Shown here one piece after another: positions 13,355 through 17,142 of a stretch of DNA of 17,142 nucleotides (the stretch's first letter is position 1; each line of letters begins with the position of its first letter). The notes beneath the pieces are model-generated. The model searched no databases. It worked only from the letters and a program-made list of their open reading frames with translations, and was not told where the DNA came from. Location of the stretch: assembly GCA_020200995.1 (NCBI GenBank), contig JAIVHQ010000003.1, forward strand, positions 1-17,142, given 5' to 3'. The stretch is from Flavobacteriales bacterium (GTDB lineage: Bacteria; Bacteroidota; Bacteroidia; Flavobacteriales_D; Cryomorphaceae). The position numbers and the translations under genes were made by a program.

Positions 13355-16300
13355 TTAGTTTAAGATTACAAGTTTTTCATACTGTTCTACCTGATCTCCT
13401 GCGGGATTCCTGACAGACACCTTGTAAACGTACACTCCCGTGGCCAATCGGTCACCATAATCGTCGCGACCGTTCCACGGTATGGGTTCATTACGGAATC
13501 CATCGGTATTGGATACAGTTACGATGCTTTTTACCAGTTTTCCGCTCACCGTAAATACCTGAATCATCACATTGAGAAATTCGCAGCTCTGGTTGTGTTC
13601 GAAAAAGAACTCTGTGCTGGTGGTAAACGGATTGGGGTAATTCAGCACCCGCTCGATGGCAAATTCTTCGCTGTCGGCGACGATAAATGCCGTTTTTTCC
13701 TCGCTCGAGCGGTTGTGTACGTTCCAGATTTTCAGTGTGAGCTCGTGGTTACCCGGTTCGAGTTTATCGAATTGATAGTTGATCCTTCCACTGCGAAAGG
13801 TGTTGAGGTCTGACTCGTAAAAATCGTTCAGCACCACGCTTTTGCTCGGGTCGTCGTCGAGGGTGGCGGTGATGTCGTGTCCCACACCTGTACCCACAGT
13901 GTTGATTCCGCTGTTGTCGAAAACTGTTGCGATCAACACGGGGGTCTCGTCGGTAAAGCCACCGAATACGAAATTCTCGTCATTCAGGAACAGGCTTATT
14001 TCGGGACCCGTGCCGTCATCTACTGCGTCGGGATCCCGGTCGCCGATCAGGAGTTCGTTTCTGAATCCCCTTCCGTCCTCATCATCGCTTTGCGCATACA
14101 AGCTGATGCGCGCAGTGGAGTCCACTGCAAAGGAAATGTCTTTGGGGAGTACAAAGTCAAATTGAAAGATCCCGTTTTTTACTTCGGCATTTCCGCGGTA
14201 CACGATGTCTTCCTGCTGCTTGAAGGCAAAAGGTGCGGCGCCCGCATCATTGGACAGGGTAAGCACGTCTTTTTCGCGGTCGTACACCGTTGCATTCAAT
14301 GTTCCGTTAAAGCCGGAGAGCAGTCCTCCGCCCGCGCTTCGCACTTCGCCAACCACGCGCACCACAGCCAGGGCTTTCAGGGTGTCTGCCGGATTGCCTG
14401 TGGTGTCTGTAATGGCGGTGATGGACACATTGTGCCTCGGAATAGACAGGGGCAGGGCAGGATCACCAATCAGAGAAAAGTTGCGGTGGTTGGAACTGGA
14501 TGTTTGGGCTGCACCATTCTTGCACTCCCTGCTTACGTCGCCCAGCCTGGTCACTATTTCGCCGTCGGGCCTCTCCAAAAGTGATTCGTAAAAGTTTCGC
14601 GTCAGCCGGAAATTAGGGCCCGCATAAACAAGTCTGGTGGTGGTCATTAGTGCGATGCCTCCTCCGTTTCCATTAAGCAGTACGTATTCACCCGCCGAGG
14701 TTCTGAGTGGATCGTCAAATCGGGTAAACTCGCAGGTGGCCGTCATAAAAATCGGCATGGCATCGGTATTGTCCCATTCCAATATGGTGGGAACGTCGAG
14801 GATGCGCTCCTGGGCCCATCCCGTCACGCCTCCGTGGCCGATATAATTTATAATGAATGCACCGTTGCGCACGCGGCGGTCGATGGCGCGGTTGGCATCG
14901 GGATAGCGCGAGCCTCCGGGGGTGGCTATTTGCTGAAAAGCGTCGATGAAAATACGCTCCAGGTTGTATCCCCGGGTTTCTTCGTTGATGAGGTTTGCCA
15001 CATCATTTGAATTGCGCATATGCGAGTTTCCGTCTTCGTCATCGGCCACAAGCGCTATGATATTTCGCCACGGTCCGAACCCGCCGCCTGAGCCATTGCA
15101 AATGGAGCAATTGGCGCCCGTATTGCCTTCCACCTCAACGTAACGCCTGATCTTGTTAATCACCGAGGTGGCCTCTGCAGTATTTTTTACCGTGAGGCGC
15201 CCTACGCCGATGTCCATTTGGTCGATCTGACTTTCGCCCTCATTGTCTCCCAGTAGTCCGAAGTAGTCGTCGCTCACGTATGAATTCACGGGATTCAGCG
15301 AGTTCAGGGATTGGTAGGTCGGGATCAAATTGGAGTTTCCGGGGGTTGTATTTCTGTTGTCGAAAGAGCCATCGCCAAAGAGCATGAGGTAGCGGGGCAT
15401 CATGTCCTGATTTCCGCCGGCCCGGTCGTACAGCATTTTCATCATCCACTTGATGGCGGTGATGTCGCGCATGCCCGATGAGAATTCGTTGTAGATTTTC
15501 CGAACGTTGACCACCTCCACATTCAAGGGGTCGGCTTCGTAGTTGCGGTGTATGTCGGCCAGTTCTTCGGCGCGTTGCATGAGTCCGGGTGGCGATACAA
15601 TCACCATATCGATCCGGGCATCGGTGCCCAGGGCGTGGAGGTTTTGGTTTTCGACGGTACCCGCGGCAATCGGCGTCAGGTAAGAAGCCCCTGTGTATGC
15701 AATAAACTCCCGTAGTTCATTTGTGCTTAGCGTAAAAGACGCGCTGTTGCCCGACCTCGAAAGTTGTACCCTGCGGGCATTGTGGGGTTCCGTTACATCC
15801 CATACTTCTGCGACACTCCCTGCGTTTTCGAGCTCAAACCGCGTGATCCTGCCCGCTTGTACTGTCTCCACATCTCTGAAGTGCATTTGACTTCCGGTCA
15901 TTCGCAGTGCTTGACGTGTATTAATGATAAGTCTGTTTAGCCAACCAATTGCGGACGGAATTCCGCCTTTGTCATAAGTTATGTTGATATTTAGTGCCGC
16001 GGGAGCGTTTTGTGTTTCAACTATGAGCTGGCCTTTATTTGCAAAGACAGATTCAGGATTCGTAAAAGCCCTGCTGATGCTCACGACATTTGGGTCAAAA
16101 TTATTCACGCTGAGCGTAAATGTGCTTGGCCCTGCGGTATTCCTTGCTATCACACCGGCACGCACCGTTGTGGTGGTGCCCTCCACGATGTTTGGAAAAG
16201 TGTATTGGCTTCCGCTAAAATTGTAGGTGGTTTGAACGTCGAATTTCTCGCCGTACCACTCCCGACCGCTTTTCAACACATTTTCACGGTCTACTTCGTG

Positions 16301-17142
16301 AAAGGTATAGGCATCAAAAGCATTTGATACAAAATTGCCTCCGGAACTCGAACTGCTGATGTTGCCGATCCGCGAAGGGGCATCACCGGTATTGATGCCA
16401 ATAAAATAATAAGATGTGTCAGAGTAGTCGTGCTTCTTTGGGTTGAAGAGGCCCGTGTTCTCGTTGTATGTCCATTGGTTCGGGCCTTTTGCGTAAAACA
16501 ATATGAAATCGCCTGCATCGAAGCTCCCGTCGTTTTCACCTTCTACATAGATATTATTGAGCAAAAGATCGTCGGGACGAGGTACGTTATTTTCGAAAGG
16601 AAGCTGTCCGTATCCGTTTCCGTAAATATTGAGGTCCAGGGGATTCAGGGTGTTTACATCAATTCCCACAGCCGATAGTATGTTGGCGTCTATTCGGTGC
16701 ACACCGTCGTTCGCCACGCCTATCCGATACCAATCTCCTGTGCTGAGCACGCTGTTGGTTACAAATGAGGCGCGCGCCCCCGATCTCAGAGCCGCTGATG
16801 TGTTGACCTTCACTTTAAAACCCTCCACCCGTTCGTAGCCCCTGCTGCCTTGAAGGATGGGCAGGTATTCAAAGATGATTACATTTTTTCCACGATCTTC
16901 CGCTTCATGCCACACGAATGAGCCCTGCTCAAAATCCTGTGCATTGGACAGTAGCGAAGCCGACGTCCGGTCAAAAGCGCCCGTTTTGGTTATTTCGACC
17001 GTTACATTCTGTGCTTTTTGGCCGCTTCCCAGATCAATTTTGCCGATGTACACGGGCACAAAACCATTGTCGTATGCGTGAGATGCGCCGGTGAAAGTGG
17101 GTATTTCGACGCTTTTATCGCCCATTTTAATAGCATTGGCAG
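13355..17142 (-). CDS. porU: T9SS sortase PorU, C25 peptidase, 5' partial
   Basis: PorU is the cell-surface sortase of the type IX secretion system: it cleaves the C-terminal signal of cargo and attaches the cargo to the surface. About 1,260 residues are visible. The frame stays open to the window edge, upstream of the Met at 17125, so the true start and signal peptide lie outside. Numbered from that Met, the gingipain-like C25 catalytic domain covers about 505-880, with His764 in NYIGHGG and Cys798 in MTATCEFTRFDDP as the dyad. Ig-like regions follow. The last 100 residues form a T9SS C-terminal domain (VLNYPNPFTTSTEF, GDRLATGVYVYKV, EQYEKLVILN). A Gly-rich insert with Cys673 and Cys676 is unusual. 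porV lies immediately downstream. Confidence 0.94.
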   Translation of the reverse strand, partial: ANAIKMGDKSVEIPTFTGASHAYDNGFVPVYIGKIDLGSGQKAQNVTVEITKTGAFDRTSASLLSNAQDFEQGSFVWHEAEDRGKNVIIFEYLPILQGSRGYERVEGFKVKVNTSAALRSGARASFVTNSVLSTGDWYRIGVANDGVHRIDANILSAVGIDVNTLNPLDLNIYGNGYGQLPFENNVPRPDDLLLNNIYVEGENDGSFDAGDFILFYAKGPNQWTYNENTGLFNPKKHDYSDTSYYFIGINTGDAPSRIGNISSSSSGGNFVSNAFDAYTFHEVDRENVLKSGREWYGEKFDVQTTYNFSGSQYTFPNIVEGTTTTVRAGVIARNTAGPSTFTLSVNNFDPNVVSISRAFTNPESVFANKGQLIVETQNAPAALNINITYDKGGIPSAIGWLNRLIINTRQALRMTGSQMHFRDVETVQAGRITRFELENAGSVAEVWDVTEPHNARRVQLSRSGNSASFTLSTNELREFIAYTGASYLTPIAAGTVENQNLHALGTDARIDMVIVSPPGLMQRAEELADIHRNYEADPLNVEVVNVRKIYNEFSSGMRDITAIKWMMKMLYDRAGGNQDMMPRYLMLFGDGSFDNRNTTPGNSNLIPTYQSLNSLNPVNSYVSDDYFGLLGDNEGESQIDQMDIGVGRLTVKNTAEATSVINKIRRYVEVEGNTGANCSICNGSGGGFGPWRNIIALVADDEDGNSHMRNSNDVANLINEETRGYNLERIFIDAFQQIATPGGSRYPDANRAIDRRVRNGAFIINYIGHGGVTGWAQERILDVPTILEWDNTDAMPIFMTATCEFTRFDDPLRTSAGEYVLLNGNGGGIALMTTTRLVYAGPNFRLTRNFYESLLERPDGEIVTRLGDVSRECKNGAAQTSSSNHRNFSLIGDPALPLSIPRHNVSITAITDTTGNPADTLKALAVVRVVGEVRSAGGGLLSGFNGTLNATVYDREKDVLTLSNDAGAAPFAFKQQEDIVYRGNAEVKNGIFQFDFVLPKDISFAVDSTARISLYAQSDDEDGRGFRNELLIGDRDPDAVDDGTGPEISLFLNDENFVFGGFTDETPVLIATVFDNSGINTVGTGVGHDITATLDDDPSKSVVLNDFYESDLNTFRSGRINYQFDKLEPGNHELTLKIWNVHNRSSEEKTAFIVADSEEFAIERVLNYPNPFTTSTEFFFEHNQSCEFLNVMIQVFTVSGKLVKSIVTVSNTDGFRNEPIPWNGRDDYGDRLATGVYVYKVSVRNPAGDQVEQYEKLVILN

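Noticed and set aside
13877..14584. 235-codon plus-strand frame opposite porU
   Set aside because: It lies entirely within the porU coding strand's shadow, has no recognisable domain, and is explained by the codon use of porU.

Overview
The window reads as a chromosomal segment of a member of the Bacteroidota, most likely order Flavobacteriales. The main evidence is a type IX secretion (T9SS) pair: a PorU-like C25 sortase carrying its own T9SS C-terminal domain, followed by the outer-membrane protein PorV. Promoter-like octamers of the Bacteroidota form TAnnTTTG, and a pyruvate dehydrogenase locus with E1-alpha and E2 but no adjacent E1-beta, fit the same picture. Base composition looks intermediate by eye rather than strongly AT-rich, so a Cryomorphaceae/Schleiferiaceae-like lineage is possible, but that is inference.

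Right block (about 8.48-17.14 kb, all minus strand, so transcription runs right to left): porU (5' end outside the window), porV, ispF, cdd, pdhA, pdhC. Gaps are short (17-62 bp). TATATTTG octamers sit just before porV and before pdhA, suggesting one long transcription unit with internal promoters. The genes couple protein sorting at the outer membrane with isoprenoid precursor synthesis, pyrimidine salvage and pyruvate oxidation, by position only.

Middle block (about 4.76-8.48 kb): an accessory island with visible gene debris. In order it holds an AlkD-type DNA alkylation repair gene interrupted by a TAG near its start, an in-frame remnant of an RHS/YD-repeat protein, a YhcG/DUF1016 nuclease gene cut off before its catalytic core, a second divergent fragment of the same family, a DUF433-DUF5615 toxin-antitoxin-like pair (minus strand), and a HicA-HicB toxin-antitoxin pair (plus strand). 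A hairpin with T-rich flanks on both strands separates hicB from the convergent pdhC.

Left block (about 0.33-4.68 kb, minus strand): trkA, trkH, an hxpB-like sugar phosphatase and a secreted TPR protein. trkA and trkH are 3 bp apart, trkH and hxpB overlap by ATGA, and the TPR gene follows after 32 bp. This is a potassium-uptake operon (TrkA regulatory subunit, TrkH channel) with two extra genes translated from the same message. Beyond it, positions 13-241 hold three units of a REP-like palindromic repeat.

No tRNA, rRNA, CRISPR array or complete insertion sequence was recognised. Nothing here clearly amounts to a new system. The most informative oddities are the single nonsense codon in the alkylation repair gene and the chimeric DUF1016 remnants.
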